Assembly: GCF_001563225.1 (NCBI RefSeq) | Contig: NZ_CP014206.1 | Location: 1,302,001-1,366,000, forward strand | Length of the DNA: 64,000 nt | Reading direction: 5' to 3' | Source: Pseudodesulfovibrio indicus | Lineage (GTDB): Bacteria > Desulfobacterota > Desulfovibrionia > Desulfovibrionales > Desulfovibrionaceae | Made by a program: the position numbers and the translations under genes | The notes under the pieces: generated by a model | What the model was told of the DNA's origin: nothing | Database searches by the model: none | What the model saw: only the letters and a program-made list of their open reading frames with translations | In this document: positions 28,490-38,757 of the stretch, piece after piece | Numbering within the stretch: the first letter of the stretch is position 1 | How the letters are laid out: every line of letters starts with the position of its first letter

Positions 28490-28529
28490 GTGTCAAGCGG
28501 GAAAAAGTAAAAATAATGCCCGGAACGAA

Positions 28530-28556
28530 AAAAAGGCCGCTTGCGGCGGCCTTTTT
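28530..28556 (-). terminator. Terminator of glnS
   Basis: On the minus strand, stem AAAAAGGCCGC with its complement and a five-base loop, ending in a T-run, 24 bases past the glnS stop. Confidence 0.85.
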
Positions 28557-28579
28557 GTAAGTATTATAGCTGCTTGCTT

Positions 28580-30352
28580 CTAGGCAGTCTGCTTCTGAAT
28601 TTTGGCCCAGGTGTCGCGCAGGGTGGTGGTGCGGTTGAAGACCAGGGCCTGGCCCGGCTTGTGGTCGCGCAGGTCGGCGCAGTAGTAGCCGGTGCGCTCG
28701 AACTGGAGGTTGGTCCCGGCGGGCAGGTCGGCCATGGCCGGCTCCACCTTGCAGTCCGCGAGAATCTCCAGGGAGTTGGGGTCCACGTAGTCCACGAAGG
28801 TCTTGCCCTCTTCCACCGCGTTGGGGTTCTCGGTGGTGAACAGCGGCCCGTAGTTGCGCACCTCGGCGGAGAGCGCGTGGCGGGCGGAGACCCAGTGCAG
28901 GGTGCCCTTGACCTTGCGGCCGCCTTCCAGCCAGCCGCCCCTGGAGGCGGGGTCGAAGGTGGCGCGGATCAGGGTCACGTTGCCGTCGGCGTCGGTCTCA
29001 TAGCCGGTGCACAGGACGTAGTAGGCCCCGCGCAGCCGCACCTCGCGGTCCGGTCCCAGCCGGAAGAACTTCTTGGGCGGGTCGATCATGAAGTCGTCGC
29101 GCTCGATCCAGACCTCGCGGGAGAACGGCACGGTGCGCGTGCCGTAGGACTCGTCCTCGGGGTTCAGGGCGATCTCGAATTCGTCCACCTGGTCCTCGGG
29201 GTAGTTCTCGATGACCATCTTCACCGGGTCCATGATGCCCATGTACCGGGGGGCGCGCTTGTTCAGGTCCTCGCGCAGGCAGGCCTCCAGGAGCGGGTAC
29301 TCGACCATGGAGTCCGCCTTGGCCACGCCGATGCGGTCGCAGAAATCGCGGAGGGATTCCGGGGTGAATCCCCGGCGGCGGAAGCCGGAGATGGTCGGCA
29401 TGCGCGGGTCGTCCCAGCCGTTGACGTGGTTTTCCTTGACCAGCTGGATGAGCTTGCGCTTGGAGAGCACGGTGCCGGTGATGTTCAGCCGCGCGAACTC
29501 GTACTGGCGGGGGCGGTCGGTGAAGCCGGGCAGCGCGGCCAGTTCAGTATATATGGCCGCATTTTCGCCGAACAGCTCGGTCCGCTTCAGCCCGTCCATG
29601 AGGGTGTCCACGCACCAGTCGTACAGCGGGCGGTTGTTCTCGAACTCCAGGGTGCAGATGGAGTGGGTGATGCCCTCGATGGCGTCGGACAGCCCGTGGG
29701 TGAAGTCGTACATGGGGTAGATGCACCAGGCGTCGCCGGTCCGGTGGTGGGTGGCGTGCTTGATGCGGTACAGGGCCGGGTCGCGCATCATGACGTTGGG
29801 CGCGGCCATGTCGATCTTCGCCCGCAGGATGCACGCGCCGTCGGGCAGCTCGCCCGCGCGCATGGACCGGAACAGGGCCAGGTTCTCGTCCACGGACCGC
29901 TCGCGGTAGGGGGAGTTCACGCCCGGCTCCTTGAGGGTGCCGCGGTTCTCGCGGATCTCGTCGGCGGTCTGGTGGTCGACGTACGCCTTGCCCATCTTGA
30001 TGAACAGTTCGGCGATGAAATAGAGCCGCTCGAAGTAGTCCGAGGCGTAGAAGTTGTTGTCCCAGTCGAAGCCGAGCCAGCGGACGTCCTCGCGGATGGA
30101 GTCCACGTACTCCACGTCCTCCTTGACCGGGTTGGTGTCGTCGAAGCGCAGGTTGCACTTGCCGTCGTAGTCGCGGGCCAGCCCGAAGTTCAGGCAGATG
30201 GACTTGGCGTGGCCGATGTGCAGGTACCCGTTGGGTTCCGGGGGGAAGCGCGTGTGGACGCGGCCTCCGTAGGCCCCTTTCTCCAGGTCCTTGTCGATGA
30301 TCTGCCGGATGAAGTCCTTGCCCTTTTCCGGGGCCTCGGGTTTGGTGCTCAT
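28580..30352 (-). CDS. glnS: Glutaminyl-tRNA synthetase
   Basis: Charges tRNA-Gln with glutamine directly. The 590-residue class I synthetase has the HIGH motif in [15 protein letters not shown] (near residue 41) and a KMSKS-like VLSKRKL, followed by [10 protein letters not shown], which is typical of GlnRS. The C-terminal beta-barrel anticodon-binding domain is complete. It is slightly longer than E. coli GlnS (554). I use ATG 30352 ([14 protein letters not shown]); the open frame extends far upstream without conserved sequence. The upstream region is shared with the divergent nitroreductase gene. Confidence 0.96.
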   Translation of the reverse strand: MSTKPEAPEKGKDFIRQIIDKDLEKGAYGGRVHTRFPPEPNGYLHIGHAKSICLNFGLARDYDGKCNLRFDDTNPVKEDVEYVDSIREDVRWLGFDWDNNFYASDYFERLYFIAELFIKMGKAYVDHQTADEIRENRGTLKEPGVNSPYRERSVDENLALFRSMRAGELPDGACILRAKIDMAAPNVMMRDPALYRIKHATHHRTGDAWCIYPMYDFTHGLSDAIEGITHSICTLEFENNRPLYDWCVDTLMDGLKRTELFGENAAIYTELAALPGFTDRPRQYEFARLNITGTVLSKRKLIQLVKENHVNGWDDPRMPTISGFRRRGFTPESLRDFCDRIGVAKADSMVEYPLLEACLREDLNKRAPRYMGIMDPVKMVIENYPEDQVDEFEIALNPEDESYGTRTVPFSREVWIERDDFMIDPPKKFFRLGPDREVRLRGAYYVLCTGYETDADGNVTLIRATFDPASRGGWLEGGRKVKGTLHWVSARHALSAEVRNYGPLFTTENPNAVEEGKTFVDYVDPNSLEILADCKVEPAMADLPAGTNLQFERTGYYCADLRDHKPGQALVFNRTTTLRDTWAKIQKQTA

Positions 30353-30530
30353 GAAATAAACCTCGTGGTATGGCTGGACCGCTGGGGGTCGGTAAGTCGC
30401 TTGGGGACGGAATCCCTTGTCCTGTCCGTGGCACAGGAAATACGGCAAAACCATCCACTGGTCAACGCAATGCTTGCCCCCGGCCCGGCAAACGGCCACA
30501 ATGCCGGGGTTGCAAAAAGGAGCGTATTCC

Positions 30531-31346
30531 ATGTTGTTCACCATCGACAGGACCCGGTGCAAACGGGACGGGCTGTGCGCCTCCGTATGCCCGGCCGGAT
30601 GCATCGTTTTCGAGGAAGGGGGGCTGCCCGAGCCCCACGAGAAGAAGTATCTCTACTGTCTGGAGTGCGGCCACTGCATGGCCGTGTGTCCTGCGGAGGC
30701 CATCCGCCTGGACCGTTTCAAGGCGGGGTCCACGCCCCTGGACCGGGCGCTGCGGCCCGAGCCGGAGCAGATCGAGCAGTTCCTGCGCGGCCGCAGGTCC
30801 GTGCGCGCCTTCCGCGACCGGCCCGTGGAGCGCGAAACGGTCGAAGGGCTGCTGCGGACCGCCGAGTACTGTCCGTCCGGCCACAACGCGCGGCCCACGC
30901 GCTGGTCCGTGGCCCTGGGCACGGACAAGGTGGCCGAAATCGCCGATGCGGTGGCGGAGTGGATGCGCGAGGAGATCGAGGCGGACACCCCGCTGGCCTC
31001 GGCCCTGCACCTTCCGGGCATCGTTCGGGTCTGGGACCTGGGCGTGGACATGATCTGCCGCAACGCCCCCGCCCTGGCCGTGGCCTGGGGGCCGAGGAAG
31101 GGCATCACCCCCAGGGAGGACGCGGTCGTCGCCGTGACCTACCTGGAGCTGGCCGCCAACGCGCACGGATTGGGCGCCTGCTGGTGCGGCTACGCGCTCA
31201 TCGCCGCCGCCAATTCCCCGGTGATCGCCAAGCGGCTCGGCGCCGAGGGCGACGCCCGGGTCTACGGCGCGCTCATGCTCGGCCATCCCGCTGTGCGGAA
31301 CCAGGCCATCCCCCCGCGCCCCGAGCCGGGCGTGACCTGGTTGTGA
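30531..31346 (+). CDS. Ferredoxin-nitroreductase fusion
   Basis: A 271-residue FMN-type nitroreductase with an N-terminal ferredoxin domain. The second cluster motif is canonical ([12 protein letters not shown]). The first, [15 protein letters not shown], has five residues between the first two Cys instead of two. The nitroreductase part starts near residue 80 ([13 protein letters not shown]) and includes [10 protein letters not shown] and GLGACWCGY. Such proteins use low-potential electrons to reduce nitro groups or similar compounds. The start follows AAAAAGGAG. It is divergent from glnS and is followed by a binding-protein gene. Confidence 0.88.
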   Translation: MLFTIDRTRCKRDGLCASVCPAGCIVFEEGGLPEPHEKKYLYCLECGHCMAVCPAEAIRLDRFKAGSTPLDRALRPEPEQIEQFLRGRRSVRAFRDRPVERETVEGLLRTAEYCPSGHNARPTRWSVALGTDKVAEIADAVAEWMREEIEADTPLASALHLPGIVRVWDLGVDMICRNAPALAVAWGPRKGITPREDAVVAVTYLELAANAHGLGACWCGYALIAAANSPVIAKRLGAEGDARVYGALMLGHPAVRNQAIPPRPEPGVTWL

Positions 31347-31392
31347 CCGGGGGGCGGTAGACTCTGGCTGTATATTTGCGTAAACAGCATTC

Positions 31393-32190
31393 ATGCCGAA
31401 CCCCGTTCGTCTTCTCCTGTTCGCCCTGCTCCTCCTCGCCGGGTTCCCTACCGCCTCCGCCGCAGAACCGTCGGAGTCGGTCCGGGTCGGCATGGGGTTC
31501 TCCATCGCCCCCTACGTCCTGCGGGCCGAGAATTCGGGGCTCGAAGTCGACATCATCCGCGAGGCGTTCAAGGCCGCCGGGGTGAGCGTCGAATTCTCCT
31601 TCCTGCCCAACCTCCGGCTGCCCATCGCCTTTGCCGGGCGGGACGTGGACTGCCTGGCCCTGAGCGTGGGCTACGATCTGGAGAAGATCGCCGGACGCCG
31701 TGTGTACGGCTCCAAGCCGACCATCGCCTTCCGCAACCATGTGGTCAGCCTGGCGAGCCGGCATCTGCGGTTCGATTTGCTGGAGGACCTCAACGGATTG
31801 GTGGTCCTGGGATTTCAGGACGCGTGCAACTATCTCGGCCCTGAGTTCGCGGATTACGCCAGGGGCAACGACCTCTACAGCGAGCTGTCGGACCAGGCCC
31901 TGCATGTGCGGATGCTGTTCTCCGGCCGCGTGGACGCGGTCATCTCGGAGCGGCGGGTCTTTCTCTGTTGGCGCGATCGCCTGGAGTCCACGCCCGTGGC
32001 CAGGGTCGTGAACCTGGACCAGGACGTGGTCATGGCCCCCCTGTTCCAGGAGCAGGCGCGGCAGGTGGTCTTCGGGACCCCCTCGCTCTGCCGACGGTTC
32101 GACCAGGGGCTGGCCGCCATCCGGGCCAGCGGCCTTTACGATGAAATCCTGAAGCGGTACGACACGGCGGAGTACGGCGGCAGGCAATAG
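31393..32190 (+). CDS. Periplasmic solute-binding protein (SBP_bac_3-like)
   Basis: A 265-residue exported protein with a signal peptide ending near ASA-AE. The mature chain has the two-lobed amino-acid-type binding fold: VRVGMGFSIAPYVLRAENSGLEVDIIREAFKAAG at the start of lobe 1, and a C-terminal SLCRRFDQGLAAIRASGLYDEILKRY. No ABC permease or ATPase gene is beside it, and the acyl-CoA synthetase begins 18 bases after its stop. The ligand is unknown. Confidence 0.8.
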   Translation: MPNPVRLLLFALLLLAGFPTASAAEPSESVRVGMGFSIAPYVLRAENSGLEVDIIREAFKAAGVSVEFSFLPNLRLPIAFAGRDVDCLALSVGYDLEKIAGRRVYGSKPTIAFRNHVVSLASRHLRFDLLEDLNGLVVLGFQDACNYLGPEFADYARGNDLYSELSDQALHVRMLFSGRVDAVISERRVFLCWRDRLESTPVARVVNLDQDVVMAPLFQEQARQVVFGTPSLCRRFDQGLAAIRASGLYDEILKRYDTAEYGGRQ

Positions 32191-32208
32191 CCGCCCAAGG
32201 AGGCAATC

Positions 32209-34638
32209 ATGGCGGACCCCCATTTCGCCTTCGGTTCGGTGCAGGTGGAGATCAATTTCGAGGCCATTGACGCTCTCTTCGAACAGGCCCACGGCCAGGG
32301 CCGCGACTCGCTGTTCGAGTACGAGGTCTACGACCTGCTCAAGGCGTCCGGGGCCGAGACGCCGCCGCGCTGCGTGCTGCTGGAGCGGTCCGCCCGGCTG
32401 CGCGACGAGCAGTTGGCCGTGCTCCCCGGCGACCGGGTGGTGCTCAAGATCGTCTCCCCGACCATCGTGCACAAGACCGAGGTGGGCGGCGTGCGCGTGG
32501 TGGAGAACCGGCCCGACGCCATCCGCTCGGCTTGGCGGCGCATGCTCTACGAGGTGCCGGAGAACTACGCGACCTTCCTGGAGCGGCGGCCCGAGGCAGC
32601 GCCCGAAGGATACCGGGGGTTGAGCGGCGAATCGCTGGCCTCGGCCGTGTCCCGTGACCTGCGCGGCGTGCTCATGGTCCAGTTCATGGAGCCGGACTCC
32701 ACGGCGTTCGGCAACGAACTCCTGGTCGGAATCCGCAAGACTCGGGAATTCGGCGCCGTCATCACTGCCGGACTCGGCGGAACAGACACCGAGTTGTATG
32801 CCGAAAGATTTCGCAAGGGCCAGGCGGTGACCATCTCCTCCACGGCCTTGACCGACGGGGCGCAGTTTTTCGAGCTGTTCCGCAAGACCATCTCCTACCG
32901 CAAGCTGGCCGGGCTGACGCGCGGGCAGCGGCGCATCGTCACGGACGAGCAGCTCATCGAGTGCTTTTCCTCGTTCATCGACATGGCCAACCACTATTCC
33001 CCGGAGAACCCGGACGCGCCGTTCCACATCGAGGAGCTGGAGATCAACCCCTTTGCCTACGCCGATTACCTGATGGTTCCCCTGGACGGCATGTGCCGGT
33101 TCTCGGCGCCGGGAACGGTGCGCGCCCCGCGTCCCGTGGGCAAGATCGGCTCCCTGCTCAAGCCGGAGTCCATCGGCATCGTCGGGGTTTCGGCCTCGCG
33201 CATGAATTTCGGGCGGATCATCCTCAACAACGTGCTCGCCGCCGGGTTCGACCCGGCCAAGGTGCGCATCGTCCGCCCCGGGGCGGACGAGATCGACGGC
33301 GTGGCCTGCGTCCCGGACCTGAAGTCCCTGGACCGCAGGCTCGACCTGTTCGTGGTCGCCGTGGGCGCTCCCCAGGTCCCGGCCCTGGTGGACGAACTGG
33401 TGGCCCTGGACTGCGCCGAATCCGTGATGCTCATTCCCGGAGGCCTGGGCGAGACCGAGGAGAGCCGCGACCGGGCGGCGGCGGTCATCGCCCGCATCGA
33501 CGAGGCCCACGGCGCGGGCGGCGGCCCGGTCTTTTTGGGCGGCAACTGCATGGGCGTGGTCTCCCGGCCCGGCGGGTACGACACCTGGTTCATCCCCAAG
33601 GAGAAGCTGCCCGACTTCCCGGCGGGCGCGCCCCACCGCGCGGCCTTCATCTCCCAGTCGGGGGCGTTCATGCTCACCCGGCTCTCCCAATGCCCCATGC
33701 TCAACCCGGCCTATATGGTCTCCATGGGCAACCAGACCGACCTGACCCTTGGCGACATGGTCGCGCATTTCGCGGACTCCGACGACGTGGACGTCATCGC
33801 GGTCTATGCCGAGGGGTTCAACGACATGGACGGGCTGGCGTTCTGCCGCAGCGTGCGCCGGGCGGTGTGCGCGGGCAAGGACGTGGTCTTCTACAAGGCG
33901 GGCCGGACCCCGGAGGGCAAGTCCGCCACCAGCGGGCACACCGCCTCCCTGGCCGGGGACTACGCCGTGTGCGAGTCCTGCGTGCGCCAGGCCGGGGCCA
34001 TCGTGGCCCGCTCCTTCACCCAGTTCGAGAACCTGTTCATGCTGGCCGAGCGGTTGAGCGGCAAGACCATCGGCTCCAACCGGCTGGCCGCCATGTCCGG
34101 CGCGGGATTCGAGGCCGTGGGCATGGCCGACTCTATCCAGAGCGACGACTATTCCATGTGCCTCGCCCCGCTCTCCGGCCCCACCCGCGAGGCGCTGGCC
34201 GTGCTCATGGCCGAGAACGGGCTGTCCGGGCTGGTCACCGTGGCCAACCCCCTGGACATCACCCCCGGCGCGGACGACCACGTGCACGCCGAGGCCATCC
34301 GGCTGCTGGCCACGGACCCCCGGGTGGACGCCGTGGTGGCCGGGCTGGACCCCATGTCTCCGGTCATGCGCACCCTGGCCGACCCGGACACTCCCCTGAC
34401 CATGGACAACGAACGGTCCATCGCCGCGCTCCTGGCCTCCCTGCTGCCGACCCTGGACACCCCGGTCATCGGCGTGGTGGACGGCGGCCGTCAGTACGAC
34501 CCGCTGGTGGATCGGCTCAAGTCCGTTGGGCTGTGCACCTTCCGCACCTCGGACCAGGCCGTGGCGGCCCTGGCCCAGTACATGGACGGGCGGCTCAACG
34601 CCCGGCGCATCCGCTGCGAAGCGTCTTCTGTGGCCTAG
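32209..34638 (+). CDS. NDP-forming acyl-CoA synthetase
   Basis: An 809-residue protein with the domains of ADP-forming acetate-CoA ligase in beta-then-alpha order: an ATP-grasp beta domain (about 30-285; VVLKIVSPTIVHKTEVGGV), then a CoA-binding domain (about 310-440; PESIGIVGVSASRMNFG) and ligase-CoA domains. The phosphohistidine region is in SATSGHTASLAGDYAV. It would make acyl-CoA, or the reverse reaction with ATP gain, from a short-chain or aromatic acid; the substrate is not evident. It starts just after the binding-protein gene, and the two may be co-transcribed. Confidence 0.85.
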   Translation: MADPHFAFGSVQVEINFEAIDALFEQAHGQGRDSLFEYEVYDLLKASGAETPPRCVLLERSARLRDEQLAVLPGDRVVLKIVSPTIVHKTEVGGVRVVENRPDAIRSAWRRMLYEVPENYATFLERRPEAAPEGYRGLSGESLASAVSRDLRGVLMVQFMEPDSTAFGNELLVGIRKTREFGAVITAGLGGTDTELYAERFRKGQAVTISSTALTDGAQFFELFRKTISYRKLAGLTRGQRRIVTDEQLIECFSSFIDMANHYSPENPDAPFHIEELEINPFAYADYLMVPLDGMCRFSAPGTVRAPRPVGKIGSLLKPESIGIVGVSASRMNFGRIILNNVLAAGFDPAKVRIVRPGADEIDGVACVPDLKSLDRRLDLFVVAVGAPQVPALVDELVALDCAESVMLIPGGLGETEESRDRAAAVIARIDEAHGAGGGPVFLGGNCMGVVSRPGGYDTWFIPKEKLPDFPAGAPHRAAFISQSGAFMLTRLSQCPMLNPAYMVSMGNQTDLTLGDMVAHFADSDDVDVIAVYAEGFNDMDGLAFCRSVRRAVCAGKDVVFYKAGRTPEGKSATSGHTASLAGDYAVCESCVRQAGAIVARSFTQFENLFMLAERLSGKTIGSNRLAAMSGAGFEAVGMADSIQSDDYSMCLAPLSGPTREALAVLMAENGLSGLVTVANPLDITPGADDHVHAEAIRLLATDPRVDAVVAGLDPMSPVMRTLADPDTPLTMDNERSIAALLASLLPTLDTPVIGVVDGGRQYDPLVDRLKSVGLCTFRTSDQAVAALAQYMDGRLNARRIRCEASSVA

Positions 34639-34772
34639 TCTTACAGGGTATTTTCCTTTCTTAGATTATAATTGAATAAATATTTCAGAAGTTAATACTC
34701 TATAATTCGGTAGAATTATTTGCACCGGGCGGATTTCCGTCCGGGATAAACGTTAATGCCGAGGATTAGTGT

Positions 34773-36833
34773 ATGCGATTGTCCGACGTCAGGGTGGGGG
34801 TCAAAATCATCGGCGGGTTCGCCGTCATCGTCCTGTTGTTCCTGCTCACGGGAGCGCTGGTCAAAACCTTCCAGCAGAGCATGGTGGTCGCGGCCTCCGT
34901 GTCCGAGGGGGCGGCCACGCTGGAATATACGGTCCGTTCGGAGATGCAGATACTCATGGAGATGCTCGACGCCGAGACACCGGCCGAGCTGGACCGGTCC
35001 TGGAAGGAGCACGAACGGTTTTCCGAAGAATACGACCTGTTCGCCGGGGGCATCGTGGACGGCTGGACCGACGAAAAGCGCACCCTCCATGCCACCCGCG
35101 ACGCGGCCATCCGCGAACGAATGAAGCGGATCGGGGAGCTGCGCGCCAAGGACTTTCAACCCGGCGTGCAACGGGTTCTGGCCCTCAAGCGCGAGTCCTT
35201 TACCGCGTTGGGCGAGCGGGAGGCGGGCATGGCCCGGATGGAGGAGGCCTATCGTTCGGTGATCCGTTCCTGCGAGCAGTTCGAGGAGGAGGTGGCGGCC
35301 TACCTGGACCGGCGGCTGAACGACGGGGCGGACGCCTTCGACATCCTCTCCAAGGAGATTTCCTGGGCCGACATGGGCATGGAGATCAAGGCGGGCATCG
35401 GCCGCGCGCGCATCGTGCTGGAGGAATTCGTCCAGGCCGAGGACAAGGCCGAGTTCGAAATCCTCCGGGCCCGGTTCGCCGAAACGGTCGCCGAGTTCGA
35501 CGAACAGGTGGGTGCGCTGCTGAACGGCGGCAAGGTGGGCAGCGATATCATCATGCCCGTGGACGAGCCGGACCTGCGCACCCTGACCGAACAGATGGCC
35601 AGGATTCACGACGAGGTCTTTCAGCAGGCGGCGGCAACGGCCATGAAGAGCCATGAGAACGCGGCCCGCATTCTGCAGGAGATCAATGCCGAGGACCACC
35701 GGGTCGACGGCGTGGGCGAAGAGATGATGGCCATGCTCCACGAAGTGGGCGGCATGGCGGACGACAACCTTTCCTTCAGCGTTACGGAGTCCGACGCGGC
35801 CATTTACGCCGGGGTGAGTGCGGCCATGATCCTGGCCCTGTTCGTGGGCTGGCGGCTGTCCCGGATGATCACCCGCCCCCTGTCCTCGGCCGTGTCCGTG
35901 GCCGGGGCCATGGCGAAAGGCGACCTGAGCCGCGACGTCGAATCCTCGGGCAGGGACGAGATCGGGGCGCTGCTCTCGGCCATGGGGGACATGGTCCTGC
36001 GGTTGCGCGACGTGGTCTTCGGGGTCGACGACGCGGTGAGCAACGTGGCCTCCGGCAGCGAGGAGCTGTCGGCCACGGCGGAAACCCTGTCCCAGTCCGC
36101 CACCGAGCAGGCCGCCAGTGTGGAGGAACTGTCCGCCTCCATCACCCAGATATCCGGTTCCATCGCCCGCAACGCGGGCCACTCCAGGGAGACCGCCCGG
36201 ATCGCGTCCGATGCCGCGGGCAAGGCGTCCGACAGCGGCCAGGCCGTGGTCCAGGCCGTGGAAGCCATGAAGCAGATCGCGGAGCGTATTTCGATCATTG
36301 AGGAAATCGCCCGGCAGACCAACCTGCTGGCCCTGAACGCGGCCATCGAGGCGGCGCGGGCGGGCGAGCACGGGAAGGGGTTCGCGGTGGTCGCCGCCGA
36401 GGTCCGCAAGCTGGCCGAGCGCAGCGGGCGGGCCGCCGGGGAGATCGGACAGCTTTCCGGGTCCACGGTGGACGTGGCGGACCGGGCCGTGCAGATGCTC
36501 GGCGAGCTGGTGCCGGACATCACCAGGACCTCCGAACTGATCGACGAGATCAACGCCGCCTGCGAGGAGCAGCACGATGTCATCCGGCAGATCGGCACCG
36601 CCGTGTCCCAGGTGGAGGCCGTGACCCAGGGGACGGCCTCGGCGGCCGAGGAGGTCGCGGCCACGTCCGAGGAACTGGCCGGCCAGGCCGAATCCCTGCG
36701 CCGCATGATGTCCTTCTTCGATTGCGGACAGGGGCGGGCCTCGGCCCAGTACGCGGCAACGGCCGCCCGGGCCGAAGCGGCCCTGCCTTCCGGCGGGGCG
36801 GACGGCGACCGGGAGGAACTGGCTCGATACTAG
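34773..36833 (+). CDS. Methyl-accepting chemotaxis protein
   Basis: A 686-residue chemoreceptor: a membrane helix (about 12-32), a long helical periplasmic domain of about 290 residues, a second helix (about 345-365), HAMP (about 366-420) and a cytoplasmic signalling domain. The hairpin tip is [20 protein letters not shown], followed by [18 protein letters not shown]. No CheBR tail pentapeptide is present. A GAGGA precedes the ATG. The preceding 130 bases are AT-rich with TATAAT-like hexamers. The ligand is unknown. Confidence 0.93.
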   Translation: MRLSDVRVGVKIIGGFAVIVLLFLLTGALVKTFQQSMVVAASVSEGAATLEYTVRSEMQILMEMLDAETPAELDRSWKEHERFSEEYDLFAGGIVDGWTDEKRTLHATRDAAIRERMKRIGELRAKDFQPGVQRVLALKRESFTALGEREAGMARMEEAYRSVIRSCEQFEEEVAAYLDRRLNDGADAFDILSKEISWADMGMEIKAGIGRARIVLEEFVQAEDKAEFEILRARFAETVAEFDEQVGALLNGGKVGSDIIMPVDEPDLRTLTEQMARIHDEVFQQAAATAMKSHENAARILQEINAEDHRVDGVGEEMMAMLHEVGGMADDNLSFSVTESDAAIYAGVSAAMILALFVGWRLSRMITRPLSSAVSVAGAMAKGDLSRDVESSGRDEIGALLSAMGDMVLRLRDVVFGVDDAVSNVASGSEELSATAETLSQSATEQAASVEELSASITQISGSIARNAGHSRETARIASDAAGKASDSGQAVVQAVEAMKQIAERISIIEEIARQTNLLALNAAIEAARAGEHGKGFAVVAAEVRKLAERSGRAAGEIGQLSGSTVDVADRAVQMLGELVPDITRTSELIDEINAACEEQHDVIRQIGTAVSQVEAVTQGTASAAEEVAATSEELAGQAESLRRMMSFFDCGQGRASAQYAATAARAEAALPSGGADGDREELARY

Positions 36834-36852
36834 GGCCGCACGGCGCGGCAAG

Positions 36853-36884
36853 AAAAAGGCCCCGGAGCAATCCGGGGCCTTTTT
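36853..36884. terminator. Bidirectional terminator
   Basis: Stem AAAAAGGCCCCGGA/TCCGGGGCCTTTTT with loop GCAA, between the convergent chemoreceptor and dctM genes. Confidence 0.92.
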
Positions 36885-36898
36885 TGCGTCGTTTGGGA

Positions 36899-38212
36899 TC
36901 AGTACATCAGTCCCGGCAGGAACAGGATGATCTGTGGGAACAGGAAGAGCAGGGCGATGCCCACGATGATCGAGAGCATGAACGGGAGGATGCCCTTGAA
37001 CACGTCCTCCAGGGTCACGTCCGGAGCGATCTTCTGGCACATGCCGTAGACCACGTACACGTTGATGCCCACGGGCGGGGTGATGACGCCCATCTCGGTG
37101 ACCAGCACGATGATGATGCCGAACCAGATGGGGTCGTAGCCCATGCCCGTGACCACCGGGAAGAAGACCGGGATGGTCAGCATGATCAGGGCCAGGGAGT
37201 CCATGAAGCAGCCGCCGATGAAGTAGATCAGGATGATGGCCCCCATGATGGCGAACGGCGGCATGTCGAAGCCCGAGACCCAGTTGGCGATGTCGAAGGG
37301 TATGCGGGTCACGGCCAGAAACTTGCCGAAGACTACCGCGCCCGCGATGAGCACCAAGACCATGCAGGAGGTGCGCAGGGTCTCGTAGAGCGAGTTGACG
37401 AACGCCTCCCAGGAGAGCTGGCGCTTGACCACGGCCAGGGCGAGCACGCCGATGACGCCGATGCTGGCCGCCTCGGTGGGCGTGAACCACCCCAGGAACA
37501 GGCCGCCGATGACCAGGGCGAAGATCAGCAGGGTATCGATCAGGTTGGCCAGGGAGCGCAGCTTCTCGGGCCAGGTGAAGGTGTCGCCCTTGGGGCCGAG
37601 AGCCGGGTTTATCCTGCATTGCAGGTAGATGCCCACGATGAACAGGAAGGTCAGCAGGATGGCCGGAAGGATGCCGGACACGAAGAGCGCGCCGATGGAC
37701 TGCTCGGTGAGCACGCCGTAGATGATCAGCACCACGGACGGGGGCATGATCATGCCCAGCCCGCCGCCCGAGGCGACGGACGCGGCGGCCAGGGAGTTGG
37801 CGTAGCCGTAACGCTTCATCTCCGGGATGCCGACCGTGGACATGGTCGCGGCGGTGGCCGGACTGGACCCGCAGACCGCGCCGAAGGCGGTGCAGGCCGA
37901 GACCGTGGCCATGGCCAGCCCGCCCCGGGTATTGCCCAGGAAGCGGTAGGCCGTCTGGTACAGGCGGCGCGAGATGCCGCAGTTGAAGGCTATCTGGCCC
38001 ATGAGGATGAACAGCGGGATGGTGGACAGCTCGTAGGAGGCGAAGGCGTCGTAGATGTTGCGGCTCATGAGGTTCAGGCCGCCCTTCCAGGAGGTCAGCA
38101 GGGAGAACCCCACGAACCCCACGAGCATCATGACGAAGGCCACGGGCATCCGGGTCATGAACAGGAAGACCATGATGACGATGCCGATGATTCCGGCGGT
38201 GGTCGGTTCCAT
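36899..38212 (-). CDS. dctM: TRAP transporter large permease (DctM type)
   Basis: A 437-residue protein with about twelve membrane segments, the Na+-driven channel subunit of a tripartite TRAP uptake system. Family motifs include PLFILMGQIAFNCGISRRLY, VSACTAFGAVCGSSPATAATM and GGGLGMIMPPSVVLIIYG. ATG 38212 follows AGGGGG, two bases after the small-permease stop. It is last of the tetR-dctP2-dctP1-dctQ-dctM operon. The substrate is probably a carboxylic acid, by family habit only. Confidence 0.93.
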   Translation of the reverse strand: MEPTTAGIIGIVIMVFLFMTRMPVAFVMMLVGFVGFSLLTSWKGGLNLMSRNIYDAFASYELSTIPLFILMGQIAFNCGISRRLYQTAYRFLGNTRGGLAMATVSACTAFGAVCGSSPATAATMSTVGIPEMKRYGYANSLAAASVASGGGLGMIMPPSVVLIIYGVLTEQSIGALFVSGILPAILLTFLFIVGIYLQCRINPALGPKGDTFTWPEKLRSLANLIDTLLIFALVIGGLFLGWFTPTEAASIGVIGVLALAVVKRQLSWEAFVNSLYETLRTSCMVLVLIAGAVVFGKFLAVTRIPFDIANWVSGFDMPPFAIMGAIILIYFIGGCFMDSLALIMLTIPVFFPVVTGMGYDPIWFGIIIVLVTEMGVITPPVGINVYVVYGMCQKIAPDVTLEDVFKGILPFMLSIIVGIALLFLFPQIILFLPGLMY

Positions 38213-38214
38213 GG

Positions 38215-38703
38215 TTACCCCCTGCGTCCGGTGAAATATTTGACGATGTCCGACAGCAGGCAGACGGAATAGACGAGGAAGCCGAAGGCCAGGACGTAGA
38301 CCACCATGTACTCGGGCAGCTCCAGGTTCATGGAGACCTCGCCCGATTCGGACAGGGTCCCGGCGTAATCGTACATGCGCCAGGTGATGATCGCGGCCAG
38401 GAACAGGGTGGCCAGGTTGGTGACCAGCCCGAACACGTCGCGGACACGCTTGGGCAGCCGCCGGACCAGGATTTCGACGCCGATGTGGCTTTTCTGGTAG
38501 TGGGCGTAGGGCAGGGCGAATCCCACGGCGACGACGCCGAGAATGGAGACGATTTCCTCGCACCCGAAGATGGGGGTGTTGAACGCCCCGCGCATGACCA
38601 CGTCCGCACCGGTCATGGCGGCCATGCCCACCAGGCAGGCCGCGGCGATGATGCGCATTATCCTTTCCGTCAGCGGCAGCAGCCGCTTGGTCTCTTCCAT
38701 CAT
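38215..38703 (-). CDS. dctQ: TRAP transporter small permease (DctQ type)
   Basis: A 162-residue protein with four membrane segments that joins DctM in the membrane. The family features are ADVVMRGAFN near the end of helix 1 and HYQKSHIGVEILVRRLPK in the middle. It starts 54 bases after the nearer binding-protein gene and nearly touches dctM. ATG 38700 is an equally possible start, one codon later. Confidence 0.9.
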   Translation of the reverse strand: MMEETKRLLPLTERIMRIIAAACLVGMAAMTGADVVMRGAFNTPIFGCEEIVSILGVVAVGFALPYAHYQKSHIGVEILVRRLPKRVRDVFGLVTNLATLFLAAIITWRMYDYAGTLSESGEVSMNLELPEYMVVYVLAFGFLVYSVCLLSDIVKYFTGRRG

Positions 38704-38757
38704 TGATCCTGTAAACGTCGTCCGGGGCGAGCGTAAGCCCGCCCCGGACGGTTGGGG

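Noticed and set aside
28541..31360. Long plus-strand open frame (939 codons)
   Set aside because: It is antisense to glnS and out of frame with the nitroreductase; the sequence is repetitive and matches nothing.
31273..34287. Long minus-strand open frame (1004 codons)
   Set aside because: It is antisense to the binding-protein and acyl-CoA synthetase genes, both of which have clear motifs.
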